From positions 496,001-560,000 of the forward strand of contig NZ_WKKW01000001.1 of the NCBI RefSeq assembly GCF_009683175.1: a stretch of 64,000 bases of DNA, given 5' to 3'. Origin of the DNA: Bifidobacterium asteroides. GTDB lineage: Bacteria; Actinomycetota; Actinomycetes; Actinomycetales; Bifidobacteriaceae. Positions 37,886-47,699 of the stretch are shown piece after piece; positions within the stretch are counted from its first letter, which is position 1, and each line of letters begins with the position of its first letter. The position numbers and the translations under genes were made by a program. The notes below the pieces were generated by a model. That model saw only the letters and a list, made by a program, of their open reading frames with translations, had not been told where the DNA came from and did not search any database.

Positions 37886-38238
37886 TGTATCATCGCAGGT
37901 GACAGGGCTGGTCCGAAGCCCCTCCTCTCTGCCGGCCCTCGGTCTGCTGTCTTTATCCGCTTTCTCGACCCACTGGCTCGATTCGGTGAATTACGGCAGG
38001 CACACCATGTGTCCTTAGCCTGCAAACAGCAGACAAAAGCAAAATACAGCCACCCATGGGTGTGTTCTCTTGATTGAACCCCCGTCAGCCGAGATGCATA
38101 CCGACAAGGACGGCGGAGGATGAATAACCTTTTATAAGGAACGCCTATAGAGGCACCGTTGTCTCGGCATCTGAAAACGGGTTTGATGATCCGTGAAGCA
38201 CGCGAGCATCTAGGCCACATTCAGAGGAGCGGGCCGTC
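37886..38238. other. Divergent intergenic region, murB / sulfhydrylase gene
   Basis: This 353-bp gap must hold both divergent promoters. I see one perfect 12-bp palindrome, CACCCATGGGTG (38051-38062), and AGAGGAG as ribosome-binding site for the rightward gene. I looked for a SAM-type riboswitch core upstream of the methionine gene and did not recognise one. Confidence 0.4.
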
Positions 38239-39570
38239 ATGAGCAAAGGATTCGCAACAAGAGCCGTCCATGACGGCTATGACTGTCAAGGCCTGGGCGG
38301 AGGCGCGGCCAGCGTCCCCATCTACCAGTCGGCCGCCTTTGACATGGTCACTGCCGACCGGGGTGATGCCCTGGCCGCCGGTGAAATTCAAGGATTCTCT
38401 TACTCACGCCTGGCCAACCCCACGGTCAAGGTCCTGGAGGACCGCCTGACCAGCCTTGAGGGAGGTAAGGGGGCCGTAGCCATGGCCTCAGGGATGGCCG
38501 CCGTATCGTCAGCCCTCATGTGCGCAGCCGAAGGTGGCGGGAGGCTGATCTCCCCTGTCAATCTTTACGGAACCTCGGTGGACGCCATGAAGACCTTCTT
38601 CCCCAACTTCGGCATCGAGACGGATTTTGTGGACGACATCAACGATCTTGACGCGGTGGAATCCCTGATCCAGAACGACACCAGGGCCATCTTCGCCGAG
38701 TCCGTGGCCAATCCGTCCACAGCCATAGCCGACATCCCTGGCCTGGCCGAACTGGCCCACCGGCATGGACTGGCCCTGATCATCGACAATACGGTGCCCA
38801 CGCCATACCTGCTTAACCCGATCGACTTCGGCGCCGACATCGTCGTGCATTCGACCACCAAGGGGATCAGCGGCCATGGCAATGCCCTGGGCGGGGCCAT
38901 CGTGGATGCGGGACGGTTCGACTGGGGCAACGGCCGCTTCCCGCAGATGAGCCAGCCCGAACTGATTATCAGCGACGAGCGGCACGAGTCCATGGTCAGC
39001 TTTCTGGATGCCTTCGGCAGGATGGCCTTCCTGCACAGGGTCCATACCAAGTACCTGCACACCTTCGGGGCGGTCATGAGCCCCTTCACCGCCTACCTGC
39101 AGCTGACCGGACTTGAGACTCTGGCCCAGCGGGTCGCCACCGAGGTGAAGACGGCAGAAGCCCTGGCCCGCCATCTGCTGACCATCCCCCAGGTGGAAGA
39201 GGTCAACTATTCAGGCATTCCCGAGGGCCGACACCAGGGCGATGGCGGCCAGCAGGACCGCCTGGCCTCGACCCTGCTGCCCAAGGGCGTCGGCACGATC
39301 CTCTCCTTCAAGGTCCAGGGAGGCTACGGGCAGGTCAAGCGCATCGTGGACTCGGTACGTCTCATGAGCTACATGCCCAACATCGGCGACTGCCGCACCC
39401 TGATTGTGGACCCGGCCAGGATCACCCACAGGGAGGTTCCAGGCCCCTACCGCCTCAGCGCCGGTGTGGGCGACGATCTGATTCGAATCTCCGTGGGCCT
39501 GGAGAACCCGGGTGACCTGATCGCCGACCTGGATCAGGCCTTTGCAGCCGCCTACCAGAGCAATCTTTGA
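38239..39570 (+). CDS. metY: O-acetylhomoserine sulfhydrylase-type enzyme (Cys/Met PLP family)
   Basis: A 443-aa fold-type I PLP enzyme. It most likely makes homocysteine from O-acetyl- or O-succinyl-homoserine and sulfide. Family features: FATRAVHDGYD at the start, YSRLANPTVKVLEDRLTSLE, the PLP phosphate region ASGMAAVSSAL, IDNTVPTPYLLNPIDFGADI and the Schiff-base lysine in HSTTKGISGHG. It is longer than cystathionine synthases/lyases (about 390 aa), with a 40-50 residue insertion typical of MetY. Confidence 0.88.
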   Translation: MSKGFATRAVHDGYDCQGLGGGAASVPIYQSAAFDMVTADRGDALAAGEIQGFSYSRLANPTVKVLEDRLTSLEGGKGAVAMASGMAAVSSALMCAAEGGGRLISPVNLYGTSVDAMKTFFPNFGIETDFVDDINDLDAVESLIQNDTRAIFAESVANPSTAIADIPGLAELAHRHGLALIIDNTVPTPYLLNPIDFGADIVVHSTTKGISGHGNALGGAIVDAGRFDWGNGRFPQMSQPELIISDERHESMVSFLDAFGRMAFLHRVHTKYLHTFGAVMSPFTAYLQLTGLETLAQRVATEVKTAEALARHLLTIPQVEEVNYSGIPEGRHQGDGGQQDRLASTLLPKGVGTILSFKVQGGYGQVKRIVDSVRLMSYMPNIGDCRTLIVDPARITHREVPGPYRLSAGVGDDLIRISVGLENPGDLIADLDQAFAAAYQSNL

Positions 39571-39572
39571 AT

Positions 39573-39602
39573 AAAAAAGAACCCGACCATCTGGTCGGGT
39601 TC
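39573..39602 (-). terminator. Terminator between metY and rpmG
   Basis: GAACCCGACC and GGTCGGGTTC form a perfect 10-bp stem with a 4-nt loop. On the minus strand it ends in TTTTTT and so ends the tRNA-rpmG transcript; it may also stop metY transcripts from the other side. Confidence 0.9.
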
Positions 39603-39628
39603 CGATGAAGCCAAAAGACGGGAAGAAC

Positions 39629-39796
39629 TCAGCGGGTCTCCCGGTGCAGGGTATGCTTGCCGCAACGGGGGCAGAACTTCTTGAGCTCCAGACGGTCAGG
39701 AGTGTTACGACGGTTCTTGGTCGTAATGTAATTACGCTCCTTGCACACGGTGCACGCCAGCGTAATGCCAGGACGGATATCTGCGGCTTTTGCCAT
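39629..39796 (-). CDS. rpmG: 50S ribosomal protein L33 (bL33)
   Basis: This 55-aa gene encodes [20 protein letters not shown] onward, with zinc-ribbon cysteines in CTVC and CPRC, so it is the zinc-binding L33 form. It ends [14 protein letters not shown] precedes the ATG. It lies downstream of three tRNA genes, an arrangement common in actinobacteria. Confidence 0.95.
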   Translation of the reverse strand: MAKAADIRPGITLACTVCKERNYITTKNRRNTPDRLELKKFCPRCGKHTLHRETR

Positions 39797-39842
39797 GGTT
39801 CACCTCTATAGTCGTTGCACGACCGACGTATGTCGGCCACAG

Positions 39843-39916
39843 TAGCGAGGAAGAGACTCGAACTCTTGACCTTACGATTATGAGTCGTACGCTCTAGCCA
39901 GCTGAGCTACCCCGCC
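39843..39916 (-). tRNA. tRNA-Met (CAU)
   Basis: A 74-nt tRNA with acceptor GGCGGGG pairing with CCTCGCT (one G-U at the end, one inside), discriminator A and anticodon CAT in GACTCATAATC. The first base pair and D-arm suggest an elongator rather than an initiator. An isoleucine (CAU, lysidine) tRNA cannot be fully excluded. Confidence 0.88.
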
Positions 39917-39920
39917 AGAG

Positions 39921-39992
39921 AGCCTCGGGTGAGAATCGGACTCACGACCTCTTCCTTACCAAGGAAGTGCTCTGCCACTGAGCTACCGAGGC
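39921..39992 (-). tRNA. tRNA-Thr (GGU)
   Basis: A 72-nt tRNA with acceptor GCCTCGG/CCGAGGC and anticodon GGT in CTTGGTAAG. It lies 4 nt upstream of tRNA-Met. Confidence 0.95.
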
Positions 39993-39993
39993 G

Positions 39994-40075
39994 TGGCGGA
40001 TAGAGGATTCGAACCTCTGAAGCATTACGCGGCTGATTTACAGTCAGCTCCCTTTGACCGCTTGGGAAATCCGCC
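39994..40075 (-). tRNA. tRNA-Tyr (GUA)
   Basis: An 82-nt tRNA with long variable arm, acceptor GGCGGAT/ATCCGCC and anticodon GTA in GACTGTAAATC. It is 1 nt from tRNA-Thr. A promoter-like TTGCGG with ATTATA about 18 nt later lies upstream on the minus strand near 40115-40145. Confidence 0.95.
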
Positions 40076-40144
40076 ATGCCGCACTAGAACCGGAGCTCCG
40101 TACGGCAACTTGCCTATAATGACATGTTTTTCCGTTTTCCGCAA

Positions 40145-40184
40145 GTCCCGCTCCAACGTCGTGTCTTCCGTGCCAGAGCGGGAC
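40145..40184 (-). terminator. Hairpin after nrdF1
   Basis: GTCCCGCTC and GAGCGGGAC form a perfect 9-bp stem, 8 bp beyond the nrdF1 stop, without a U-run. It separates the reductase locus from the tRNA cluster. Confidence 0.55.
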
Positions 40185-40192
40185 CAGACAGG

Positions 40193-41329
<1,137 letters not shown>

Positions 41330-41359
41330 ATCGATTGCACATGCCTGAGGACAGGTGCC

Positions 41360-43555
41360 TTAGAGCATGCAGCTGACGCAGCCCTCGACCTCGGTGCCCT
41401 CCAGCGCCTGCTGGCGGATCCTGATGTAGTAGAGGGTCTTGATCCCCTTGCGCCAGGCGTAGATTTGAGCCTTGTTCAGGTCGCGTGTGGTGGCCGTGTC
41501 GGGGAAGAAGAGGGTCAGCGAGAGCCCCTGATCCACATGCTGGGTGGCCTCGGCGTAGGTGTCCACGATCTTCTTCCAGCCGATCTCGTAGGCGTCCTCG
41601 AAGTAGTCCAGGTTCTCGTTGGTCATGTAGGGGGCCGGGTAGTAGACGCGCCCGATCTTGCCCTCCTTGCGGATCTCGATCTTGGAGGCGATCGGGTGGA
41701 TGGAGCTGGTGGAGTGGTTGATGTAGGAGATGGACCCGGTCGGGGGGACGGCCTGGAGGTTCTGGTTGTAGATGCCGTCCTTGAGGATGGCAGCCTGGAG
41801 CTCCTTCCAGTCCTCAACCGTGGGGATGTGGACCTGGTACTGGTCGAAGAGGTCCTTGATCCGCTGGGTCCTGGGCTCCAGGGAACGGCTGCCCTCGGTG
41901 TACTTGTCGAAGTAGTTCCCCTGCCCTGCCGGCTTGGCATAGTCGGACTTGGCGAAGGAGGCGAAGGCCTTACCCCGCTCCACGGCCAGGGCATGGGAGG
42001 CCCTGTAGGCATGGTAGGCCACGGTCATGAAGTACATGTCCGTGAAGTCCAGCCCCTCCTCGGATCCGTAGTGGATGCCCTCGCGGGCCAGGAAACCATG
42101 GAGGTTCATCTGACCCAGGCCGATTGCATGGCCCTCGTCGTTGCCCCGCTTAATTGAGGGGACGGCCTCGATGTTGGTGTGGTCGGAGACGGAGGTCAGG
42201 GCCCGCACCGAGGTCTCGACCGTGTCGGCCAGGCCGCCGTCCATGGCCTTGGCGATGTTCAGTGACCCCAGGTTGCATGAGATGTCGCGGCCGATATGCT
42301 CGTAGTTCAGGTTCTCGGAGTAGGTGCTGGGCTCCTGGACCTGCAGGATCTCCGAGCAGAGGTTGGACATGGTGATCCGGCCGTCGATGGGGTTGGCCTT
42401 GTTGACCGTGTCCTCGAAGAGGATGTAGGGGTAGCCGGACTCGAACTGGATCTCGGCCAGGGTCATGAAGAAGTCGCGGGCGTCAATGTACTTCTTGTGA
42501 ATCCGCTTGTCCTTGACCATCTCCTCGTAGTGCTCGGTGATGGAGATGTCGGCGAAGGGCTTGCCGTAGACCCGCTCCACGTCGTAGGGCGAGAAGAGGG
42601 CCATGGGCTCCTTGCGCTTGGCCAGCTCGAAGGTGATGTCAGGGATGACCACGCCCAGGGCCAGGGACTTGATGCGGATCTTTTCATCTGCATTCTCCCG
42701 CTTGGTGTCCAGGAAGCGCATGATATCGGGGTGGTGGGCCGACAGGTAGACGGCGCCGGCACCCTGGCGGGCACCCAGCTGGTTGGCGTAGGAGAAGGAA
42801 TCCTCCAGGAGCTTCATGACCGGGACCACGCCGCTGGACTGGTTCTCGATGTGCTTGATGGGTGCGCCCATCTCGCGCAGGTTGCTGAGCAGCAGGGCCA
42901 CACCGCCGCCCCTCTTGGACAGCTGCAGGGCGGCGTTGACGCCGCGGGAGATGGACTCCATGTTGTCCTCGATGCGCACCAGGAAGCAGGAGACCGGCTC
43001 GCCGCGCTGGGCCTTGCCCAGGTTCAGGAATGTTGGTGTGGCGGGCTGGAAGCGGCCTGAGATGATCTCATCCGTGTACTTCATGGCGGCCTGCTCGTCC
43101 CCGTCGGCCAGCTCCAGGGCCACGGCCACGCAGCGCTGGGGGAAGTCCTCCAGGTAACGCTTGCCGTCAAAGGTTTTCAGCGCGTAGGAGGTGTAGAACT
43201 TGAAGGCGCCCAGGAAGGTCTCGAACTCGAAGCCGCTCTCGGCCGCATGCTTGTAGATCCTATCCAGGAACTCAGGGGTGTAACGTTCGAAGACCTTCCG
43301 GTCATAGTACTCGTGGTCCAAGAGGTAGGCGATCCTCTCGGCCGTGGAGGGGAAGGTCATGGTGTTGGGCCCCACGTGCCGGTCCATGTACTGGCGCTCT
43401 GCCTCGTGGTCCTTGTCGAACTGAATCCTGCCGTCCTTGTCGTACAGGTTCAGCATGGCGTTCAGGGCATGGTAGTCGTGAGCCGGATCGAAGGTCTCCT
43501 CATCCTCAGATGCGGTCCTATCCAGGGCCAGGGACGTGTCCTCGTTTGCTCCCAT
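41360..43555 (-). CDS. nrdE: Ribonucleotide reductase catalytic subunit NrdE, class Ib
   Basis: The R1 subunit reduces ribonucleoside diphosphates. The ATG at 43555 (731 aa, [14 protein letters not shown]) is chosen because AAAGGA lies 6 nt upstream; the ATG five codons earlier lacks one. Active-site cysteines appear in [10 protein letters not shown] and [11 protein letters not shown], the radical-site stretch in [14 protein letters not shown], and the NrdH-reducible tail in EGCVSCML. There is no N-terminal ATP-cone, as expected for class Ib. It is the only NrdE in the window and probably serves both NrdF proteins. No nrdH is present here. Confidence 0.97.
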   Translation of the reverse strand: MGANEDTSLALDRTASEDEETFDPAHDYHALNAMLNLYDKDGRIQFDKDHEAERQYMDRHVGPNTMTFPSTAERIAYLLDHEYYDRKVFERYTPEFLDRIYKHAAESGFEFETFLGAFKFYTSYALKTFDGKRYLEDFPQRCVAVALELADGDEQAAMKYTDEIISGRFQPATPTFLNLGKAQRGEPVSCFLVRIEDNMESISRGVNAALQLSKRGGGVALLLSNLREMGAPIKHIENQSSGVVPVMKLLEDSFSYANQLGARQGAGAVYLSAHHPDIMRFLDTKRENADEKIRIKSLALGVVIPDITFELAKRKEPMALFSPYDVERVYGKPFADISITEHYEEMVKDKRIHKKYIDARDFFMTLAEIQFESGYPYILFEDTVNKANPIDGRITMSNLCSEILQVQEPSTYSENLNYEHIGRDISCNLGSLNIAKAMDGGLADTVETSVRALTSVSDHTNIEAVPSIKRGNDEGHAIGLGQMNLHGFLAREGIHYGSEEGLDFTDMYFMTVAYHAYRASHALAVERGKAFASFAKSDYAKPAGQGNYFDKYTEGSRSLEPRTQRIKDLFDQYQVHIPTVEDWKELQAAILKDGIYNQNLQAVPPTGSISYINHSTSSIHPIASKIEIRKEGKIGRVYYPAPYMTNENLDYFEDAYEIGWKKIVDTYAEATQHVDQGLSLTLFFPDTATTRDLNKAQIYAWRKGIKTLYYIRIRQQALEGTEVEGCVSCML

Positions 43556-43606
43556 CGGGTGTCCTTTCATGAATATGACGATGATGATACGAGTAATGAA
43601 ATCGGC

Positions 43607-44104
43607 TCAGGACTCGGGGTGGTTGCGGAAGAAATCCACGACCCCGCGGCGGACCTTCTCCTGGTCCTCCTTGGTGCCCATGAGCTCGAAATAGTAGAGG
43701 AAGGGCACATTGCACTTGCGGGAGATGATATCCCCCGCCATGCAGAAGGCCTCCCCGAAGTTGGTGTTGCCCGAGGCGATGACCCCGCGGATACCGGCCC
43801 GGTTGGCCGGATCGTTCAGGAAGCGCTTGATCTGCGGCATGACCGCCTTCTTGGCTGACCCTCCCCCATAGGTGGGGACGATCAGGATGTAGGGCTGCCG
43901 AATGTTGAGCGGCGGGTCCTTGGGCCTCAGCGGGATGCGGAAGACGTCAATCCCCTCGTCATCCAAATGGCAGTTGGCGATGAACCGGGCGGTGTTGCGC
44001 GAGGCCGACGAGAAGTAGACCACGGCCCCCAGGCGCTGACCCTGGGCGGCGAACTCGGGAGCGCTGAGCTCCGAATCAGTTCCGGCGGTCTGCTGTTGCT
44101 CCAT
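43607..44104 (-). CDS. nrdI: NrdI flavodoxin, copy paired with nrdE
   Basis: A 165-aa flavodoxin-like protein that makes superoxide/peroxide for NrdF cofactor activation. FMN-binding signs are [27 protein letters not shown] and ASGNTNFGEAFCMAG. About 26 residues precede the core. AGGAGG lies just upstream of the ATG. It sits 51 bp before nrdE. A 175-bp gap with two NrdR-box-like sites separates it from nrdF2. Confidence 0.95.
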   Translation of the reverse strand: MEQQQTAGTDSELSAPEFAAQGQRLGAVVYFSSASRNTARFIANCHLDDEGIDVFRIPLRPKDPPLNIRQPYILIVPTYGGGSAKKAVMPQIKRFLNDPANRAGIRGVIASGNTNFGEAFCMAGDIISRKCNVPFLYYFELMGTKEDQEKVRRGVVDFFRNHPES

Positions 44105-44197
44105 GCTTCCTCCTGATCAGGCCATCCAGAGCCTGTCTTGACGGTGATGTCCGCCCAGAGGACGGACCGATCAGAACCCGCCCAGCGCGAGCCTGAA

Positions 44198-44244
44198 CTA
44201 CTATATGTGCTATCGATATCGAAAACGGTGAGCATATATAGGGT
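44198..44244 (-). promoter_or_regulatory. Candidate NrdR box pair upstream of nrdI1
   Basis: Two 16-bp sites starting at 44198 (core CTATATGTG) and 44229 (core ATATATAGG) lie 31 bp apart. This equals three helical turns, the spacing typical of NrdR box pairs. Each is a weaker match to ACACWATATATWGTGT than the pair before nrdI2. Confidence 0.55.
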
Positions 44245-44279
44245 TTTCTGTGCCCAATATCACACCGGTTCCAACTGGC

Positions 44280-45344
44280 CTAGAAGTCCCAGTCGTCGTC
44301 GTCCGTGGACTCGGAGTGCCCCATGACGTAGGAGGAGCCCGAACCCGAGAAGAAATCATGGTTCTCGTTGGCCGATGGCGACAGGGCCGCCAGGATCTCC
44401 GAACTGACATCGGTCTGGTCGGCTGCGAACCGGGCCGGGTAGCCCAGGTTCATCAGCGCCTTGTTGGCATTGTAGCGAACGAAGGCGAAGACATCCTCGA
44501 CGAAGGGGAAGCCCTCATAGATCTGCCCGGAGTAGACCATCTCCAGATCATAGAGCTTGTCCAGCAAATCATTGGTGAACTTCTCCAGCATGGCCTGGTC
44601 GGCCTGGGTCCTCTCCTCCAGACCCCGCTGATACTTGTAGCCCGAGTAATAGCCGTGGATGGCCTTGTCGCGCAGGATCAGACGGATCATGTCAGCCGTG
44701 TTCATCAGCTTGGCATGGCTGGAGAAGTAGAGAGGCAGGTAGAAGCCCGCATAAAGCATGAGGGAGGAGAGCATGGTGGAGGCCACCTTGCGCTTCAGGG
44801 GATCCTCGCTGACATACTCGTGCAGGACCGTGTGGACGCGCTCCTGGAGGACGTCGTTGGCCACGGCCCAGCGGTAGGCCTTGTCAATCTCCTCGCTGGA
44901 GCAGAGGGTGGAGAAGACCGAGGAGTAGGAGCGGGCATGGACCGACTGCATGAAGGCGATGTTGGTGTAGATGGCCTGCTCCTGCTCGGTGCGGGCATGA
45001 TCGATCTGCACCAGCTCGCCGATGGTGGCCTGGGTGGTGTCCAGCATGGTCAGTCCGGTGAAGACGCGGACCGTGGTCTGGCGCTCGTGATCGGTCAGCG
45101 TGTTCCAGGATGGGATGTCGTTGGACAGCGGCACCTTCTCGGGCAGCCAGAAGTTGGAGACCAGGCGGTTCCAAACTTCCAGATCCTTCTCGTCGGTGAT
45201 CTTGTTCCAGTTGACCGGGCGAATCCTGGCCTCAGGGGTGACACGGTACTGGGGCGGGGTGATGGATTGGCGCATCATCTCGTCGTCGGCATAGACGCCG
45301 GCCTCTGACTTGGTGCTTTCTTGCGTGCTTTCCTGCTGGCTCAT
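44280..45344 (-). CDS. nrdF: NrdF2, ligand-substituted R2 (class Ie, QSK type)
   Basis: A full-length, 354-aa R2-fold protein with a 30-residue N-terminal extension. Compared with the other NrdF, three metal-binding glutamates are replaced: Gln133 (in MQSVHARSY), Ser193 (MLSSLMLY) and Lys227 (RDKAIHGYY). Asp102, His136, His230 and the radical-position Tyr140 remain. This Q/S/K triplet is the mark of class Ie R2 proteins, which work without metal using a tyrosine-derived DOPA radical made with NrdI. The C-terminal tail DDDDWDF equals that of NrdF1. It overlaps nrdI2 by ATGA. Nothing suggests a pseudogene. Confidence 0.93.
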   Translation of the reverse strand: MSQQESTQESTKSEAGVYADDEMMRQSITPPQYRVTPEARIRPVNWNKITDEKDLEVWNRLVSNFWLPEKVPLSNDIPSWNTLTDHERQTTVRVFTGLTMLDTTQATIGELVQIDHARTEQEQAIYTNIAFMQSVHARSYSSVFSTLCSSEEIDKAYRWAVANDVLQERVHTVLHEYVSEDPLKRKVASTMLSSLMLYAGFYLPLYFSSHAKLMNTADMIRLILRDKAIHGYYSGYKYQRGLEERTQADQAMLEKFTNDLLDKLYDLEMVYSGQIYEGFPFVEDVFAFVRYNANKALMNLGYPARFAADQTDVSSEILAALSPSANENHDFFSGSGSSYVMGHSESTDDDDWDF

Positions 45345-45829
45345 GACAAAACCGCCTTTCGTGAATCAGTCGACTGCTGCTGGAGCTGCACTCCCATACC
45401 GGCCAGAATGGCCCTGACCGCTTGAACATCCTCCGAGGTGCCCAGCAGCTCGAAGCGATAGAGCTCGGGGACGCCGCACCGGCGGGCTATCAACGGGCCG
45501 GCTGCGCAATAGGCGCTGCCGAAGTTTCGGTTGCCCGAGGTGATGACCCCGCGAATCAGCCCGCGGTTGACCGGATTGTTCAGGAAGTGGATGACCTGCT
45601 TGGGCACGGCTCCCTTGGCTGACCCGCCGCCATAGGTGGGCACCAGCAGAAGGTAGGGCGTATCCATAACGGGCATGGGCTGGCGCCGCTCATACAGGGG
45701 GATGCGGATGGGCCCCTCCACGCCCAGCCGCTGTACAAAGCGGTGGGTGTTGTTGGAGACGCTGGAGAAATACACCAGCCTGGAGGCGCCATCGGGAGGA
45801 TCGTGCCGATCCACATCTGCTGAGGACAT
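45341..45829 (-). CDS. nrdI: NrdI flavodoxin, copy paired with nrdF2
   Basis: A 162-aa flavodoxin starting at the ATG 45829 ([16 protein letters not shown]); AAGGAG lies about 11 nt upstream, and 20 further codons upstream would overlap the NrdR-box region. Core motifs are [29 protein letters not shown] and [15 protein letters not shown]. In class Ie systems NrdI is needed to hydroxylate the R2 tyrosine. Its tight coupling to nrdF2, and its divergence from the other NrdI, fit a dedicated partner. Confidence 0.94.
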   Translation of the reverse strand: MSSADVDRHDPPDGASRLVYFSSVSNNTHRFVQRLGVEGPIRIPLYERRQPMPVMDTPYLLLVPTYGGGSAKGAVPKQVIHFLNNPVNRGLIRGVITSGNRNFGSAYCAAGPLIARRCGVPELYRFELLGTSEDVQAVRAILAGMGVQLQQQSTDSRKAVLS

Positions 45830-45851
45830 AGTGACTGCTGCTCCTTGGTAA

Positions 45852-45899
45852 ACACTATATATTGGATAAAATTGGCCAGCCAACCACAATATATAGGTT
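45852..45899 (-). promoter_or_regulatory. NrdR box pair upstream of nrdI2-nrdF2
   Basis: Two sites fit the NrdR consensus ACACWATATATWGTGT well: ACACTATATATTGGAT (45852-45867) and CCACAATATATAGGTT (45884-45899). Their starts are 32 bp apart and they lie 22-70 bp before the nrdI2 start. NrdR represses reductase genes when dATP/ATP is high, so this pair should set the level of the class Ie genes. Confidence 0.8.
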
Positions 45900-46007
45900 T
45901 ATCCAGGGCGACACAAGTTCACAGGAGCAAAACCGCCCCCGCTGTGAGATTCCATACAAGAACGGAGACGGCCATCATTTACATTTACGCTGGCGCCCTT
46001 ACGACCT

Positions 46008-47117
46008 TTAGTCAGGGATCGGATTCTGCGGCAAACCCTGTCGACGCAGGTCGGCGCAAACCTCCAGGACCCGGTCGTTGGCCTCCCGCTCCCCCACAGT
46101 GATGCGGATGCCCTCGCCGGGGAAGGTTCTGACCGACAGGCCGGCATCGCGGAAACGCTGATCAGCCTGCGACGCGGCCTCGCCCAGAGGCAGCCAGTAG
46201 TAGTTGGCCCTAGGCTGAGGAATCTTCCACCCCTGATCCTGCAAACCAGCCAGGATTCTGGCCCGTTCCTGCTTGAGCGCCTGGACCCGTTCGGCCAGTC
46301 GATCCTGTGCGTCCAGACTGGCCATTGCCGCCGTCTGGGCCACATCGGTGACGCCGAAGGGCAGGGCCACCTTGTTCATGCCGGCAATGATCGGCTCGGC
46401 AGCCACGGCGTATCCGATCCGCAGACCCGCCAGCCCGTAGGCCTTGGAGAAGGTGCGGGCCACTATCACATTGGGATGTTCCCGCATGAGCGACAATCCG
46501 TCGGCTCGATCGGGGTCATCGTTGAACTGTATGTAGGCCTCGTCAAAGAGTACCGGCAGGTCGGCGGGCAGAGCCTGTAGCAGACGTTCGGCCTGGTCGT
46601 GGTCGACGTTGGTCGCAGTCGGATTATTGGGATTGTTGACAATGACCAGTTTGGTGTGGTCGTTGACTGCGGCGATCATAGCTTCGATGTCATGCCGTCC
46701 CTGCTTATCCAGGGGCACCGGCACCCCGGTGGCACCAGCCATGGTGACGATGATGGGATAGGCCTCGAAACTACGCCAGGGATAGACCACCTGGTCGCCA
46801 TGACCGGCCACCAGGTCAACCAGCTGGGTGATGACCTCCGTGGACCCGCATCCCAGCTGGATGCATGCGGGATCCACCCCATGCAGCTGGGCCAGCCGCT
46901 CTACCAGAAGGGCGCCACTCATATCCGGATAACGGTTCAGATGACCCAAGGCCTGCTCCGAAACGGTCTGAACCACGCCTGGCAGGGGCGGGTAGGGGTT
47001 CTCGTTGCTGGAGATCTTGTAGCTGGTCAACCCGGGAACGGCTGGTGCCGGGCTACCCTGCCGGTATCCGGGGAGGGAATCAATGCTGGCGCGATGACGA
47101 TAGTACATGAGCACCAT
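46008..47117 (-). CDS. hisC: Histidinol-phosphate / aromatic aminotransferase (HisC-like)
   Basis: A 369-aa fold-type I PLP transaminase. It has SSNENPYPPLP at the N-terminus, CGSTEVITQLV, NNPNNPTATNV, DEAYIQF and the Schiff-base lysine in TFSKAYGLAGLRIGYA. These fit HisC and the HisC-like aromatic aminotransferase Pat. Because it stands alone, away from other his genes, it could be the second, aromatic-acting copy common in actinobacteria. ATGs at 47117 and 47108 are both possible, with no ribosome-binding site for either. Confidence 0.85.
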   Translation of the reverse strand: MVLMYYRHRASIDSLPGYRQGSPAPAVPGLTSYKISSNENPYPPLPGVVQTVSEQALGHLNRYPDMSGALLVERLAQLHGVDPACIQLGCGSTEVITQLVDLVAGHGDQVVYPWRSFEAYPIIVTMAGATGVPVPLDKQGRHDIEAMIAAVNDHTKLVIVNNPNNPTATNVDHDQAERLLQALPADLPVLFDEAYIQFNDDPDRADGLSLMREHPNVIVARTFSKAYGLAGLRIGYAVAAEPIIAGMNKVALPFGVTDVAQTAAMASLDAQDRLAERVQALKQERARILAGLQDQGWKIPQPRANYYWLPLGEAASQADQRFRDAGLSVRTFPGEGIRITVGEREANDRVLEVCADLRRQGLPQNPIPD

Positions 47118-47181
47118 GCTAGTGGCCGCTATATGTCCCTGACGTGTTTGTTCCGTTGGACGGTACTGACGAGACGCAAAT

Positions 47182-47212
47182 GGCCCCTGGTCCTTCCGCA
47201 GGACCAGGGGCC
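47182..47212 (-). terminator. Terminator after groES
   Basis: GGCCCCTGGTCCT and AGGACCAGGGGCC form a perfect 13-bp stem with a 5-nt loop, 16 bp beyond the groES stop, followed by ATTTGCG. The U-run is short. It shows groES is expressed without a groEL behind it. Confidence 0.75.
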
Positions 47213-47227
47213 ACTATCACCGCTTCT

Positions 47228-47521
47228 TTACTTGAGGATGGCCAGAACGTCGCGCGCGGACACGATCAGGTAGTCCTCGCCGCCGTAGTTGACCTCGGTG
47301 CCGCCGTACTTGGAGTACAGAACCTTGTCGCCAACCTTGACATCCATGGGGATGCGCTCGCCCTTGTCGTCACGACGGCCGGGGCCTGCCGCCAGCACCT
47401 CGCCCTGCTGGGGCTTCTCCTTGGCGGTATCTGGAATGACCAGCCCGGAAGCGGTCTTGGTCTCCGCCTCAGCCTGCTTGATGACGATCTTGTCTTCCAA
47501 CGGTGTGAGTGAAATCGACAC
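47228..47521 (-). CDS. groES: Co-chaperonin GroES
   Basis: The 97-aa lid of the GroEL chamber. The GTG at 47521 (read as [16 protein letters not shown]) is used because AGGAGGT lies 5 nt upstream and GroES proteins begin this way; the frame is open 28 codons further. The mobile loop is [20 protein letters not shown]. No groEL lies next to it, so GroEL is encoded elsewhere, as in many actinobacteria. A CIRCE element lies about 117-143 bp upstream. Confidence 0.97.
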   Translation of the reverse strand: MSISLTPLEDKIVIKQAEAETKTASGLVIPDTAKEKPQQGEVLAAGPGRRDDKGERIPMDVKVGDKVLYSKYGGTEVNYGGEDYLIVSARDVLAILK

Positions 47522-47637
47522 TGTGGACCTCCTACATCTTGTGAGAACAGCCAATGAACCCACGCCGGAACGTCGATGAGAGGCTGACGAACACTCACCA
47601 CGCATTCCTTTGCGCTACAAGCCATAGTAGCGCGAAA

Positions 47638-47664
47638 TTAGCACTCTGCCAACTTGAGTGCTAA
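47638..47664. promoter_or_regulatory. CIRCE element (HrcA operator)
   Basis: TTAGCACTC-N9-GAGTGCTAA is a perfect CIRCE inverted repeat upstream of groES. It should bind the HrcA repressor and give heat-shock induction. Confidence 0.95.
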
Positions 47665-47699
47665 CGCTGGTGGTGAAAGATAACTTGCAGATTGGCCCC

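Noticed and set aside
37886-38238. SAM riboswitch before the methionine gene
   Set aside because: I searched by eye for the conserved SAM-type core stems and did not find them.
42296-43060. 254-aa plus-strand frame
   Set aside because: It is antisense to nrdE, has no ribosome-binding site and no recognisable domain.
44280-45344. NrdF2 as an inactive pseudogene because ligands are lost
   Set aside because: The frame is intact, the tyrosine, aspartate and histidines and the NrdE-binding tail are kept, and the three changes are exactly those of the known QSK class.
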